A DNA stretch of 64,000 nt from Hepsetus odoe (taxonomy: Eukaryota; Chordata; Actinopteri; Characiformes; Hepsetidae): positions 3,083,030 to 3,147,029 of the forward strand of contig CM029368.1 of NCBI GenBank assembly GCA_017165825.1, in the 5' to 3' direction. This document shows, piece after piece, positions 23,961-37,404 of the stretch; within the stretch, counting starts at the first letter, position 1, and every line of letters begins with the position of its first letter. The notes under the pieces were generated by a model. It worked only from the letters and a program-made list of their open reading frames with translations, did not search any database and had not been told where the DNA came from. The position numbers and the translations under genes were made by a program.

Positions 23961-24409
23961 TTACTTTAACCCACTCAGAGTTAATTTACATTTTTCATCT
24001 TAACCACTTAATTATGTAGAAATTTTAAAATGTCTGTGGAATCCCCCTTCCAGAATTGAGTAACTTAGAGAGCTTCTTAGTACAACCTTAAACTTTCTGC
24101 TTAGGAGCTCAAATCTGCTCTATATGGTCCTTTTGGTTTAAAAGAAAATATAAATCTCAAAACTTAGAAATGTGAGATGGGATCTCAAAGCAATACATTT
24201 GCCGTAACTGAATTATCAGATTGAAACTAAGCCTGAAAATGAAATTAGTAACTGCTCATGAGTAAATGTCAACATATAAGGTTCAAATGAGAGTTTAATT
24301 TAGAAATACTGGATAAATCCTATTTATCAACCCCTTAGATTTTTACTGCCTGCAGCTGAGTGCTACAGAGTAAATTTAACTACTGACTTCTGATTAAGGT
24401 GTATGTAGA

Positions 24410-24436
24410 CGTATGTAGACATATGAACTACATACG
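24410..24436. repeat. Perfect 9-bp inverted repeat (hairpin)
   Basis: CGTATGTAG at 24410-24418 and CTACATACG at 24428-24436 flank a 9-nt loop. The left arm is part of a direct duplication of gtatgtagac. Too short to call a functional RNA. Confidence 0.7.
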
Positions 24437-25260
24437 CTAGTTCGCTAGTCCATATATGTGAGTGGCGATGTGTGGGAACAGGTGTGTAAGACTGTTAACG
24501 GTCAATTCAGCCAAGCATGGCTGTGCAGAGACATCCTGTAACACAAGAGCCCCTCACCTCAATCAGAAAATGATGATGATTACGGAGTACAGTCTTCAGA
24601 GGAGAGCTTCATCCATCTGTCCACATGGAAACTACCAGCATTACCAACGGGCACAACAACATTTTAAAGCAACTTTTAAACAGTTTTAAACAGTTGAAGT
24701 CGAGCTGTATAAGCAAGCACAGTGAGAGCATTAAATGTTCAACATTCCATCACAGAAATGCGTGCCTAATAATTATAGCCATGAAATATGGTGCAGGGAT
24801 CCCCTTCCTCCAAAATGTTGTGGTCAGTATTGGGTACACAGGGTCACCCACTGAGAACCTGCACTAACAAAAACTGTAGAGGAATAAAAAAGAATGACTG
24901 ACAGTTCTGTGAATATTACTGCAAGCACCAGAAGAGTGTAGTCACTTATATTTACACACACAGCCCTCCCCCCTCCCAACCCTCAGCTGAAGGGGGCCTC
25001 TCTTTGTTGCGCTCAGGAAGAGAAAAGGAGAGAGACTGAGTGAGAGGAAGAGGCTGAAGCAGGAGCTACTTGAAGCACCATTGATCACAGTTGTCTCACT
25101 CGGTACTCTGCCTCATCCAACACTGAGCAGTGCAGCGGTGACAGATCTTAGTTTTCTTTTTTGTTGTTGGATATATTTCTTTACCATTGGAAGGGCATGT
25201 TCTGCTCTGGCTGAAGTTGATGAATGAAAAGTAGGTCAGAAGAGAAATCTTGTTCAACCA

Positions 25261-25283
25261 GAGAGAGAGAGAGAGAGAGAGAG
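25261..25283. repeat. (GA)n microsatellite
   Basis: A pure GA run of 23 nt. Confidence 0.95.
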
Positions 25284-28200
25284 CATGCTTTCTCTTCTTG
25301 GGCCTCAGTGCATTTCCTTCCTCCAAGACACAGCATGACCTCCCACCACTGCTGCCCTGCCAGGCGAGGGGCCCAGGGGTGTGTGTGTGTGTGAGAGTGT
25401 GAGTGTGTAGGAGTGAGTGTGCACAACCACAAAACTCTAGCTCACTCGCTGCACTAGATGTTAGCAGCACTTTTACCAACTTATTGTTTGAGGTAGAGAG
25501 TACACCCAACATACACCTCAGTGGTCTAGAGCGTTAATTTTTTTCTTTTATACATATAGAAGTAATTATTCTTGTTGTTCTTATAAATGGTTTCTGTTTT
25601 ATGATCTTTCCTGTTTTCTCTTTGCTTTATTATTTTCCCAACAGTGCTAAAAAAAAAAAATAAATTTACTTAATTTATATATGTGTGACAGTGACTTCCA
25701 GTACAGGGAAAGATTGTAGCCTCACTTCAGCGGAAGGATGAGCGTAATGGAGAAAGAGAGAGAGCAGCTGTGAAAGAAAACAAGTAACATGCTGCCTTTT
25801 TGGGTAGTAGGTGGAGCTACAAGGCTGGACTGCCCAATCTCTGCATGCTTGCTAGGCCTCTGATTGGCTGGAATTGCCATGGGAGAACAAAGTGTGAACA
25901 GCTCGTCCTGGTCGGCCAGAGTAGGGCTCTGATGGGCCGCCCTGGAGGCTTTGTCTGCTGTTTGACTAATAAGGTCTGGAGCTGGAGCCTGGTATCTGCA
26001 CAGCCAGAAAACAGAATACAGTTTCTGAATAAGTTGGGGAAAAAATTGAAAAATTAAACCATTATTTTCAAAGAAGCAGCATTGGCACTTTAACGAACCA
26101 AGTAAAATGAACAGTACTGCTTTAGAAGAAACCAGTTAGTAAAATGACATTAGGCCCTTATTCAGTCATTTAATGCAGCAGTTATTGATTGTTATTTTTA
26201 TAATCTCTTATGTCGCTACATCTGTCATTAAGAAGGAAATGGATTGTACAGTACCTGATACGATATATATTTAGACTGTAATTTGACTTAATGTATCATT
26301 CTTAACTATCAGTATTGCAACCCTTAACACACAAACTCTGTACAATTCTGCCTTCAAACTCTACCTTCTGGTTGGCTTATTGTTTATGTACTGTTGTTTT
26401 GTTGATTTTGCATATTATCAGCTTCTTGCAAAAACAATGCTCTCAGCTTATGACACATTTCAAATGATTATGGTAGGTTCATAATCTCACCGTGTACTAT
26501 TTAAATGGTTAAAAATGACTATCGCTGTGGAGAGATTGGAGCTAAGAAATATGAAGATTGTGACATGATGAGCATGAGGGCTGTTATGTTGCTGTAGATG
26601 GAGTAATGAATTGTTTGCTTCTAATTTGTGAAGCAGAATGCCACAGTGTATTGCTGAAAACTATGTGTTGTGTTCTGTAATGAGCATAAATTATAATTTT
26701 ATTCTATGATGAATAGGCTAATAGAAATTGTCACATTAACTTGCTTAAGCATTAAAAACATAATTTCACTATTCTGTAAAGTTACTTTTTTGCCATTTTA
26801 ATTGTTATTCTGTTCATTTCTCAGCTCACAAAAAAAATCCCATTGATAATATGAAGATATGCAACTTTGGATATTGGGAGCTATAGGGCTAGAACAAAAC
26901 TTAATGAAACATCTGTTGTTTAAGTAGTCAATTACTAGAAGACTTTTTTTTCCCTCTCATCTTCTTTCTTGCCTTTTTTGTCAAAAATGTCTTGCCAAAT
27001 CCCACGTTTCAGTTTGATCTGCAAGCTAGTCTCATTACAACATTTTTGGGTGGAAATGATTTTTTTTTTTTTTTTTTGCACCATTGGCATAATTTTTGTT
27101 CACTCTCATGCCATCTGCCTGTACTAAAAGTCTTTAAAGAGCCACAGATACTGTTAATTCAGTTTTTCTGGCTTCAACAAAACACCAAAAGTCATCCCTT
27201 GTGTGGGATCCGTGCCTGCAAATCAAAAGCAGAGCTTGCAGCGGATAGAAATTTGTGTTGAAAATGCAACAAGTACTGGCTTTAATTGCCTTGTTCATGA
27301 TGATGGCATATTGTTAAAAGGAAAAATGTGACTGGTTTTACTGTTAATAAATGAGCTGGATTGAGTCCTATGCCTCCTTTGCTCTTTTTTCACTGTTCTT
27401 AAGTGCTCTCATCCCTCCTTTGCTGCAGAGCTATTCTGCTTTCTGACCTCACACTTTTTTTTTTTTCTTTTTTTTTTCAAGTTCACTCAGCATTTTTTTC
27501 ATTGTTGGTGTTTGTATACTTGCTTCCCAAAAAGAAAAAAAAGAATTCTGCATAACGGCACTGTGACCTCTTCAGAGAGTGATGCTTCTCAGCACTGGGC
27601 TGTTTTTCCCCCTCCCTCTTTTTTCTTTTTCTTTCTTTTTTTTTTTCCCCCTCTTCTTTCTCTTTCTTTCTGTTTACTGTCACTGCTTCCTTTCATAGTG
27701 AGAGTGTGTATGAGTCACCTGCTTGCCCGCTCTTGCGGCTGAACCTGGACCACCACACACTCTTGTATTCTATTAAAAATGGTGGCTTTCTTTCCTAAAG
27801 CCCTCTTGGATCTTCAGGGCAAACAATCTGGCATTTCCTGTGGAAGATCTCTCAGCTCTTCCTGTTCTGTCACACCCAGAGACTTTTAAAACATTCCCAC
27901 TCAAATGACAACTATAGCCATGTGTTTTGTTTGTTTTTTTTGTTTGTTTTAGTGAAATATCAACTTCAATATCAGCAGAGATTTTTGGTACGCAGAATTT
28001 GCTCTTTTTGTTTTTCCTGTAATGTGTGATTATTCATATACTTTTATCAATAAAAATCTACGATGAGAGGAAAGTATTTTTGCATGTTGTGTGATGCAGT
28101 GTAAGAAACTACATGAGGGCTCAGTATGGTTGGAGATGAGGGAGTAATTAATTTGGCATTTAATTAGCAGCATGCTAAACTTATTAACTAGAATAGCCTC

Positions 28201-29032
28201 ATGCAAAACTGAAGAAACAAACTGCAGTCCCCAAACATGACTTTAATTATAGAAAACAGAAAATTTGTGGTATGTTTTAAACAAAACTTTCACTTAAGAA
28301 ACCCAAGCCTGCATTGTTGGAGGCCTCAAAACACCATTTCTCACACAAGTAAGAAGCTGAACGTGTTGGACGTGCGCTTGAGAAATCGTCTGATCGCTCC
28401 TTTGAAGTTTCCAATCGGTTCATATTGTTCGGTGTGCGCGTCATTGGGGAGTTACGTAGAGGAGTCCCCATATCTCATTCACGTCCGGGGAAATGGGGTT
28501 TCCCTCTGTATGCCCCATCATCTCTCTGACATTTGACAGGAAGCCAAAGTTACTGATCTTTGAACAGTTTCAATTTGACTGTTTGGGGTGCAGAAATCAA
28601 ATACCAGTAGCTCAAAATGGGTATGTGGAGATAAAGGAAAACAAGATCCAGTTTCCTCTCCATGATTTACAGAAGGCTTGGCTAACAGGAACCTGAACAG
28701 ACCACTTTAGAGAATGTCTAAAAAAAAAAAAACAACAAAACAACATGCAACATCAATAGAAAGATGGAAATAGTGATTTTATTTATTTATTATTAACCAT
28801 ACTACTCCAGAGTGTAGGACTGTATGGGAATGTATACACATTATATCATCAGCATGCGTGAAAGAGTGAGGAGGGGGTGTTGCAGTGGAAATCACAAGTG
28901 CGTTGTTTCCAAGCCTTGTTTACATTTACGTATTTTTCCTTGTGCGCTTACCCCTCTACCACTATAAAGACTGTTTCGTTCAGTGCTCTGCTCTGCACTG
29001 CATCCGTTGGCGCTGACGATTAGGGCAAAGAG

Positions 29033-29034
<2 letters not shown>

Positions 29035-29085
<51 letters not shown>
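29035..29085. repeat. (GT)n microsatellite
   Basis: An uninterrupted GT run of 51 nt, then a short GA run. Confidence 0.95.
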
Positions 29086-29091
<6 letters not shown>

Positions 29092-30668
29092 TTACCAAAC
29101 ATCTAATGGAACTTTTTGTAGCCTTGGCTGACAGTTGTGGTGGAGCTGTTTGTTGAACGCAGAGTTGAGCATACAGTTGCACGTTTTGGGTGGAAGTGAG
29201 TGGGAGTCAACACGATGAAAGACTTGTGTTCGCAACAGAATCACGGAATATAATCAGCAACGGCTTCCTGCTGCTTCACAGGCTTCTTACAGTCTGCCAC
29301 CGAGGGAATATCCTCAAGGCCCTCCAGTTTACACGGAACAAGTTTCCAGCAACACTGGAAGTGATTTCATAACATCTGAAAGGAGACATCAGAATTGATA
29401 TAGCAAATTGAGCTTTCGCCCAAGAATCAAATGACAGTATGATTAGTTTAACTCCTAAAACTTCAAAAGACTGTGTAAACCTATAATTGAATTCCTCAGC
29501 CCTTATAACGATGTGACATGCATAATAGTTTTATAATAAGCAATCAATTAATAGTCAATAGAAAAGGGTTCTTTTGGAGTGCTACCAAAGTTTAGAACAT
29601 TTAAGTGTAAATGGTCATTATAAATTTAAGGATCTGCACTATAATTTAGAAATTACATAGTGTAATAAATTAGTAGGTCAATAGAACATTAAGGTATAAA
29701 TATAAATATTTTAAAGGGTCAAGCAAGTATGGTTTTGACTTTTTAGACTTTGAAAGCACCTGTATGATTTATTTATTAATTTTTTTTTTCCTTGCTTCAG
29801 AATGACCATGTGACATTTTCCCACCTCAAGGTCAAGCAGGGATGATGTTATCTTCCTCCATCCTGTCCAGTGGCTCTGCAGGATGTTGATTGTCTGCCCT
29901 CCCACCACAGCCCCCCACCTTGTTCCACGTTCAGTTTTCCACCCAATCAGTGTGCAGAGGTTTAGCTAGCAGTGATGCTTTATCTGCCAAGCTAACCAAA
30001 ACCACTCCCACCCCCCACCCCCCACAAGCACTTATTCTTTTGCTCCTCATTCTTGCAGGATGGGAGTGATTGAGTTGGGCTCGGTCACGTGTGGGTGACC
30101 GGCTTGGACAATAAAAACACTGTAGAGCTTTTTCCCAGAAGAACCGGCTAAAGTTCCTTCTGCTGGATCGGAGAGATTTGGGTGGGAAGGGGGAGGAAAG
30201 GATCCATATCCCGTTTCTCCCGCAGCTCCATCTGGCTCAATAGCCCAGTGTCTGTGGTGAGAAAGGCTGGCCGTCTTGCTCTGCTGCATCACAGAGACCA
30301 AGTTGGAGTGACATGCCTCTCAGTCAAAAAGGCTCCATGGCTTGTTAGCTATTAGGAGTTTTGTAGTGTGCATATTATTTTGAATTTTTCTTAATATAGG
30401 GGGCTATCAGAAGAAATAATTGCCATAATAAACTGGAACACTTTTTGGGAGAAACTCAAACAAGGTTAACTGCTGCTCTACACAGCATTTACCTGTACAT
30501 CGTCCTGCTTGACACGCTCTTTTCTTTAGAGAGTATTCATTGATCTTTGCTTTTCTGTTGCACTTTCAAGGCCTGAAGACCCAGCCTGGTATTTAACAGG
30601 CCTGCATGTGCCGGTCACATGGTTTGCCTCTAAACATGGCTATCAAGAGAGTATTTATAGTCCATGGT

Positions 30669-30688
30669 GGCTGGCTGGCTGGCTGGCT
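30669..30688. repeat. (GGCT)5 tetranucleotide repeat
   Basis: Five tandem ggct units. Confidence 0.9.
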
Positions 30689-33526
30689 ACTCCTCTGATT
30701 CATGACATCCAAAAATATTCTGTCTTTCCCCTGCTGACAGCTTTTTCTTATTCCCCACCAACTGTTAAAAAAAATTATTCTGTGAAATACTACATTTATT
30801 AGAGTTAAATGTTTGGGTTTGCATGAAGTACACACTTTGAACACATGAAAGCAAGATTAGAGAAGTAGAGCAGTTAGTCAATTAATTGAACAATAGTCTG
30901 TAGATGAAAAGATTGCAAATTAAACAGTGGTTACAGTCCTAAAGTCTGTGGTACTGTGGTGTTACAGAACTGCAGGAATATAGAACTGCGTATTTAATAT
31001 ATAAAGATAAAGAAAATAAGACATCAAAATAAGGACATTTTTCCTCTTGTTCTTCATTCTTTTTGTTCTCCATTATTGCTGTCACTTTACCACCTTGTTT
31101 AAAGTTTCTATCTGTTCCCAGGAATACCCAGAAGTGATGGGGTGTTGGTGTGGCCTGAAAACGGCTTGTGACCCCATGAGCACTGTGTTTATTCTGTCTG
31201 CACAGCTGAAATGATTTGGTTTTACACCATGAGTATACAAGTATAGTCCCATGTACCACAGAGACATTACTCATTCAGTTCTCTCTATAGGGTTGCCTTC
31301 TTTGTTAATTTGTTCTGCAGTAGCAATGCTGGATATTTAAGTTGGAAGTCAAAGAGCAGAGGGGTGGCTTTTAATAAGTAAATGCTTTTACCTCCAACAG
31401 AATGCCAAACATTCAGGACACACCTTAATGAGTGAGTGTATGTGCGCCTGCGCGCACCAGAAAGGTGTACACCATATTTTACATCATAACACTGACCTCT
31501 TAAACTTTGAGAATCTGTCTTTGGCGTCATACCTAGCTTTCTAGCTCACTTGGCATAGCTACAGAAATGGCATTAGCTTTCATAATAATTCCCTTTATTC
31601 ATGAATGGTGAATTTTAACACTTTTTTTAAATTAATCTGGGATGTGTGAATGTGTGTATTGTAGTGTGTGTGCACGGTTCATTTTTAGCTGATATTTTGC
31701 TGATTATTATTATTTACTTCTTCTATTGCTGCCAATACAACACTACACTATATTTCGGGTAGTGCCTTTATAAATGCATATGAGAAATGTCTTATCTATA
31801 ATAACAAATCTGTGTGGGGAAACAAAGAACCTGGCATTATAAACGGATCCTGGATTAGCGTCTCTGAGCCTGACTTTTTCAGATAAGGCTGATAAATGGT
31901 GGGGACTAAAGCCACACTTAGTAGTTTTATAGTTTAACTTTGACCTGCCCCTGAACAAGAGTGTCCCAGTGAATGAAAGAGAAGAGGAAGGGAATATGAG
32001 GAGTGTTTGCAGGAGAGCGGAAAGGGGTTTGCAGTAATTTGAGGGGGTGGGAGTGATTAGTAGAGGTTAAAACTGGGTTAGAGCCTGAACTCCACCCTCT
32101 CTGTGCTTTGAACCAGGGGCTAGACAAAAGCCCAGGCTTTTCCCCTCTCTCTATCTTGGTCTTCTCCTCTCTTTTGTCCTGGGGGAAAAGGTACTGTGGC
32201 TGCCTTGAATGTCCAGTTATAAACTTCTTAATGACTTTGCTAATTTATTATACCTTGCACAGTATTACATTTTAGCTTAATATTTGTCTTAGTGTTGTCC
32301 TTTTTTTTCGTTTATAAGGAGCAGCTCTGAAGAGTTTTATGATGTTATCTGCTATCCAACATTTGTTCTTTTTATTTTTATTTGACAGCCAAAAAATTCT
32401 GTTAGTATTTCAGTGTGCATTACATCTTGAATGGCAGACTTGTCTTGGCCTGCTGGCTACAGATAGTCTTGATTAAAAGAACATGCAGAAGATGGTATCC
32501 TTGCTTCATCTTGCCACTAAACAAACACAGGTAAACAAGTGATAGCAAAGTGGTCTCAAGGAGAAACCTTTTATCTGTCTGATGCTTGTCACTCTCCTAT
32601 TACATTTGTTTCTCTATAAGAAGAGAAAGAAATTGAACTTCCTGCTCTTAGACATGTAAATTAGTCATTGTTAGTTGCTCCACCTTCTTTTGAGTCTCAG
32701 TGCCCCCATACACCTGAGATGCAAAGTTAAAATGTGGAAGAATGCTGTTCAGTAATAGTGTAACAGGTTCAACTCAGTTTTTTCAATCTGAGGTCAGTTT
32801 CAAACTCCAATTAATGTTTTAAATCCTTGATCTGTACTGAACTGTATTATATTTTACACCAGTTGGTTTAACATGGACAAAGGAAAGTTCTCTGAAAAGA
32901 AGTTTTTATAAACAGAAAGAGCAATGTCCATTAGTATGAATGCTGATATGGGCGGTTTATGCTTCAAACATAATTTCCTCTCATCGGACTCACCCAGCTG
33001 CAAAGTCTTGACAATTGAAAGTGGTTTCCATGAATGACAGTCGTTTTACAGTTTCATATATTGTTTTGCGTATTCATTTTTTCGATTTCGCTGCTTCCTT
33101 ATAGAGGCTCTCACCCAAATAATTCTTCCCCTTTCTTTAAATATGAAAACCTTCTTAGAGGCAGTTTTTTTCAGTCTGTTCAAGTGAAAAGTGACATTCG
33201 GAGGTCATTTATCGCTCTTCACGTAGGATGTTTTCATTGCCATGCTCGGATGCTGAGTGGACCGTGGTGACGAATGAGATTGGTGAAATGACTCATTATT
33301 TATGTAGAAATGAGACAACTGATGTGGTTAGGAGTTTAAGTCTGAGTCTTCATTTACTTTTAGCGTCTCCTCGAGTTGGAGCAATGATGACAGAGGACAA
33401 GGCCAGTTTACGAGGGGAAGTCTCCTCTAATCGTCTAGGAGGAGTGATTGTCCGAGTGTGTGTGATGGTTTATGGTGAGGGGTTTAACTCACTAATTGGA
33501 CACAAAAGGTTGGAAAGACTTCAATG

Positions 33527-33528
<2 letters not shown>

Positions 33529-33557
<29 letters not shown>
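33529..33557. repeat. (GT)n microsatellite
   Basis: An uninterrupted GT run of 29 nt. Confidence 0.93.
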
Positions 33558-35784
33558 ATGGTCACATACCCTGTTTAATGATGGAGCCAGTGATGGCGGT
33601 CCAGTCCTAACCACCTGGAGTGAGCTTTCCTTTTAATCATAGGCATTTAAGAAACCATTCTACTTGGTTTAACTCTGTACTCTCCTGGGCTGAGTCTTGG
33701 CCTTCAAAAACTATGCAGCCTCAGGCATAGCTGGTGTGAGTAGCCAGCCCCTTTATTTAATTATATTTTTATTTTATCTTTTTTTTTTTTTTTTTTTAAT
33801 CCCACCTTGTGCTCCTGTATCCCTGCAGGTGAAAAGTGTTACTGGAAAGGTCTATTTGAGTCATGTTAACAGCATTAGGAATAATTAGGCCGATGATTGA
33901 TGTTGCCACATGCTTGCTGTTAAGCTACCAAAACACTAAACCTGTTTTCATAGTAATGTGAGTGGCAGCCGTATGAAGTGGGTTTAGGTGTGTGGATTTG
34001 AAGTGCAGCCGTAAATCAACTGGAATTCAAGCAATGCTGCCTTCAGTCAGGAAAGAGGCTTTTCTCCACTCCTATCTGTCTTCTTCTTTTCTCTGCATTC
34101 CTTTCTTTTTCATACTCTCGCATGCTCACACTCCATGGTATCTCAGTCTTTTGCTGACTGAATGCTCCTGCTAACTCTGCCTCATACTTTTTTTTTTTTC
34201 CCCTCTCTCTCTTCATTTTTCTCCTTTTTCATTATACCTTCTCATTCTCTTGCTCTCTCTGTTTTTCCTCTCTCTCTCTCGCCATGGTGAGCGGCTACAC
34301 ATATGTACCTTGGCACTCACAGACTCTGTGAAACCTCAGCCCTTGAGTCCCCTGTCTGAGAGCACAGGAGATTGTTCAATGTGCATAAGCTAAAGCACAG
34401 ATAAGAGCAGTGTGTGCATATGTTAGTGTTTCTAATGCACTGGGTCAAGTGTAAGCTCTCTCATAGGACCCCTCCATTAGCCACTCAGCAGAGGGTAACA
34501 GAAGAATCTTTTAGAGAGTGAGTGGCCTTCTCTGAGCTGACTTTGACACTGCTGTTTGGAGCATCCAGATAAGCAGAAATGTGACATTAGGCTTCAGGAC
34601 AGTAGCTTGCTGCAATGTTCAAAATTCATAAAGGTGCCTTTGGGCAAGACAGTGAAAGGTTTATTATTTAGTTATTAGTCATCAAAGATGAGATTGCGGC
34701 ACCTTATTCTGTTAGGTGAAATCGTTTTCACATTTGAGATAGCGGAAAAACAAAACATAGGAAACTGTAAATAGTACTGTAAATGTGTGGGGAAAGATCT
34801 AACAGTCTGTAAGGAGCAGAAGGTAGCATTTCTACGTGTCATTTTTTTGTGGTGTGGGCTTAGTGATACGAAACTAGCCAGAAATGTGAAGTGGGATAAA
34901 GTTAATTTACATGTCTTAAACTGCAGGTCTTAAATGCCTTTAAAGCATATTCCTTAATTACTATGAATTATTTAATAACTATGGATATTCAGGATCTGCT
35001 GTAAAACTAAATGTCTGCAGAAAACCGAGTCAGAAAGAAGAGTCTCCTGTGTAATATGTGGGAGAGCTCCTCTTATTCAGCCCTAGGGAGATGCTGATCA
35101 TTTAAAAAAAAAAACCATGAGCCACGTTTTCTTTTTGTCTGGATATAAAGAACCCAGCAAAGGCTGTCTATTCATCCACTCTCTCACACTGGACTCACTC
35201 GCAATTCTGGGCATGTACCGTGTGTGTGTCTTCGATGATCCTGTTACGCAGAGCTGCAAAGGAATGAATTTAATCAATTCAGACGTTCCAAACAGCAGCA
35301 CCAGTCCTAATGAGGATGTATTTCTTTCATGCTGATACAGATGTGACGGCACATTTTCATTAGAGCGAACAGCTTCTTGGTTCTCCATGCTCCGTTAGTG
35401 GATCTTGATATTAGAAATGCAATGATCTCACTTTTTTCCCCTCTTCTGGTATGAATACCTGCTGAGAGAACAGGCCGGCAGTGAAGTCAGAAGCTCGAGA
35501 CTCGAGAATGTAAATGTTATTCATTATATACCTGCAGTTAATTATGTGGTTACTTAAGTGCACTTAAATAGCAAAACGACAGACTTTTAAGAGTTAACGA
35601 GTAGTTCGTTGACATGCGCACGCACACTCGTGCACACCTGCAGTGCTGTGGTGTTTTTATAAGGCCTGTCATCAGTTAGGAAACACTGTGGCTGCTGCAG
35701 GGACAGGATGTTTTGGTGACCCCACAGGAAATGGAAGCACTCATATAATTAAAGGGAACCTAGTGATTACGTTGTTGTTGTGGG

Positions 35785-35785
<1 letters not shown>

Positions 35786-35869
<84 letters not shown>
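35786..35869. repeat. Long (TG)n microsatellite running into (CG)n
   Basis: 78 nt of pure TG followed by cgcgcg, and a separate AC run at 35910-35926. The GT-to-GC transition is a strong Z-DNA candidate, and the facing AC run could pair with it in a hairpin. Confidence 0.95.
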
Positions 35870-35871
<2 letters not shown>

Positions 35872-37204
35872 GATGTGTACATGCACAGAGCCTTCCTTAC
35901 TCGCTTCAGCACACACACACACACACTGACAGCTAGCTGTTTTGTGGTGTCAGACTGTACCAATCTTACAGATCTTGTAGAACACTACTGTACTGATCTT
36001 ACAGAAGAAAAGGCAAATGCAAACCACATATTGTCTTTTTTAGATAGATTGTAATCCTCTTGAAGAGAAACTTTTCAGATGATTTAATGTTAAAGTCTAA
36101 TTATGAAACAGCATTTAAAATTGAAAAAATCTTTTTCTTGCTCGTTTTGATGAAATATTTCTCACAAAACCACCTCTAACATTTCCATAACAATCCTAGT
36201 GTTCATATAATATGGTAGGTCAGGATATGGTGCAGCATTATCTGCCACTTGTTACTGATTTGGTTTTATTCAGTAAAACGTAACGCTTCAGCTAAATCTG
36301 TTATGTAATGTTATGTGACACAAGTACACAGAAAAGCTTTTAATGATTGTTAGTGTTGCTATAGAGGTAAAAGAGTAAAAATGGTCATTATTGGATTTTA
36401 TAATATGATAATTGTTGTTAAAATACTATGCTTGACATCAGTTTACAGATTGTGGAAAAAGGTGTGAAAAAAATCCTTACAGATTTCTGCTATAATCTTG
36501 CTGTGTGTAAGGATTTCTTGGAAACTTGCAATGGATTTGTCGCTACAAACATTTCAAATCCGTTATCATTCAGGTCTGTTTTTACAAACTGAGTCAGGCA
36601 TCACTGGTTTACTTCTAGACCTAATAATGTCTCCCCCGTTTCCAGTTGTGCAAATAAATAAAAATGAACACTGTTCTATTTATGACTTTTTTTTCTTTTT
36701 TTTAATGCCTTACTGCTGGTGTTACAAATTATATATTTGCTCTGTCCCCCACACTTGGTCTGGAATATAATAAATCTGTTCTTCTGTTTTTAGCCCAGAA
36801 GCGTTTCATGTAATGGGAGCTTATTGGTTATAGTTACGGCATAAATATATACTGATTATACACTTGTATGTGGCTAATTGGCCAGCAGAAAGCTGTGCGG
36901 TGAGGAATGGAGCTGGACTGGAGATGGAGGAAGTGGGCGAGATGTCAGAGCGCGGTGCTGTTGGCCTCTGCGCTGAGAAATGGAGATGACAATGATGTGT
37001 GTTCTGAAGCACAATATTGAAACATAGTGATCCCTTGCATGAAACTGTTACACCATACATTCAATTTGATGCTCACTGGACGTATCAGCTGCTAAACCCT
37101 GCATCTATTTATTTGCATTTGTTAAGCTCTCACTCTTTTGATTTCCCTTCACTCTCTCATGAAGCGTTAAGAGATAAATTCACCATCTGAGAAATTGCAG
37201 ATGA

Positions 37205-37404
37205 TTTTGGGTTCAAACCCCTTACCAGTAGGTTGCCCTGAGGTACCCTTGAGCAAGGTACCGTCCCCGTCACTGCTCCCCAGGCACTTTCATAGCTGCC
37301 CCTGCTGCACGGTGTTTGCATGGGTTAAATACAGAGGTCCAATTTCATTGTTGTTCACTGTGTGCTGTGCTGTGACCTCGCAATGACAAGAATAGTCACT
37401 TTTA
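37205..37404 (+). mobile_element. tRNA-derived SINE, family B, fullest copy
   Basis: From the B box gggttcaaacccc it reads through accagtaggttgccctgagg, gagcaaggtaccgtccccgt, cactgctcccc, tgggttaaatacagagg, and tgtgctgtgctgtgacc, to a tail with aatagtcactttt. This order matches a widespread teleost SINE whose usual name I am not certain of. The other copies at 1395-1512, 5728-5855 and 45765-45912 are shorter. Confidence 0.85.

Larger units (their letters stand above)
16756..30660. other. Intron 1, second section: contents
   Basis: Unique AT-rich sequence broken by GT/AC repeats at 16975-17005, 18975-19008, 20021-20115, 22098-22139, 25379-25410 and 29035-29085. A compound (CA)n(TA)n lies at 20896-20952 and a GA run at 25261-25283. 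Polypyrimidine tracts occur near 27450-27480 and 27600-27680. Two diverged duplicate segments lie at 22505-22690 and 23700-23960. Blocks at about 19690-19800, 20980-21330 and 28360-28500 keep CpGs and look unrepetitive. No gene is seen. Confidence 0.65.

Noticed and set aside
25863..25882. CCAAT box followed by TTGCCATGG as another NF-Y/RFX pair
   Set aside because: Only the left half of the X-box matches (10 of 14 overall), which is not clearly above chance.
33289..33295. Perfect AP-1 heptamer TGACTCA in an unrepetitive stretch
   Set aside because: A 7-mer is expected several times by chance in this window, and nothing else nearby supports it.
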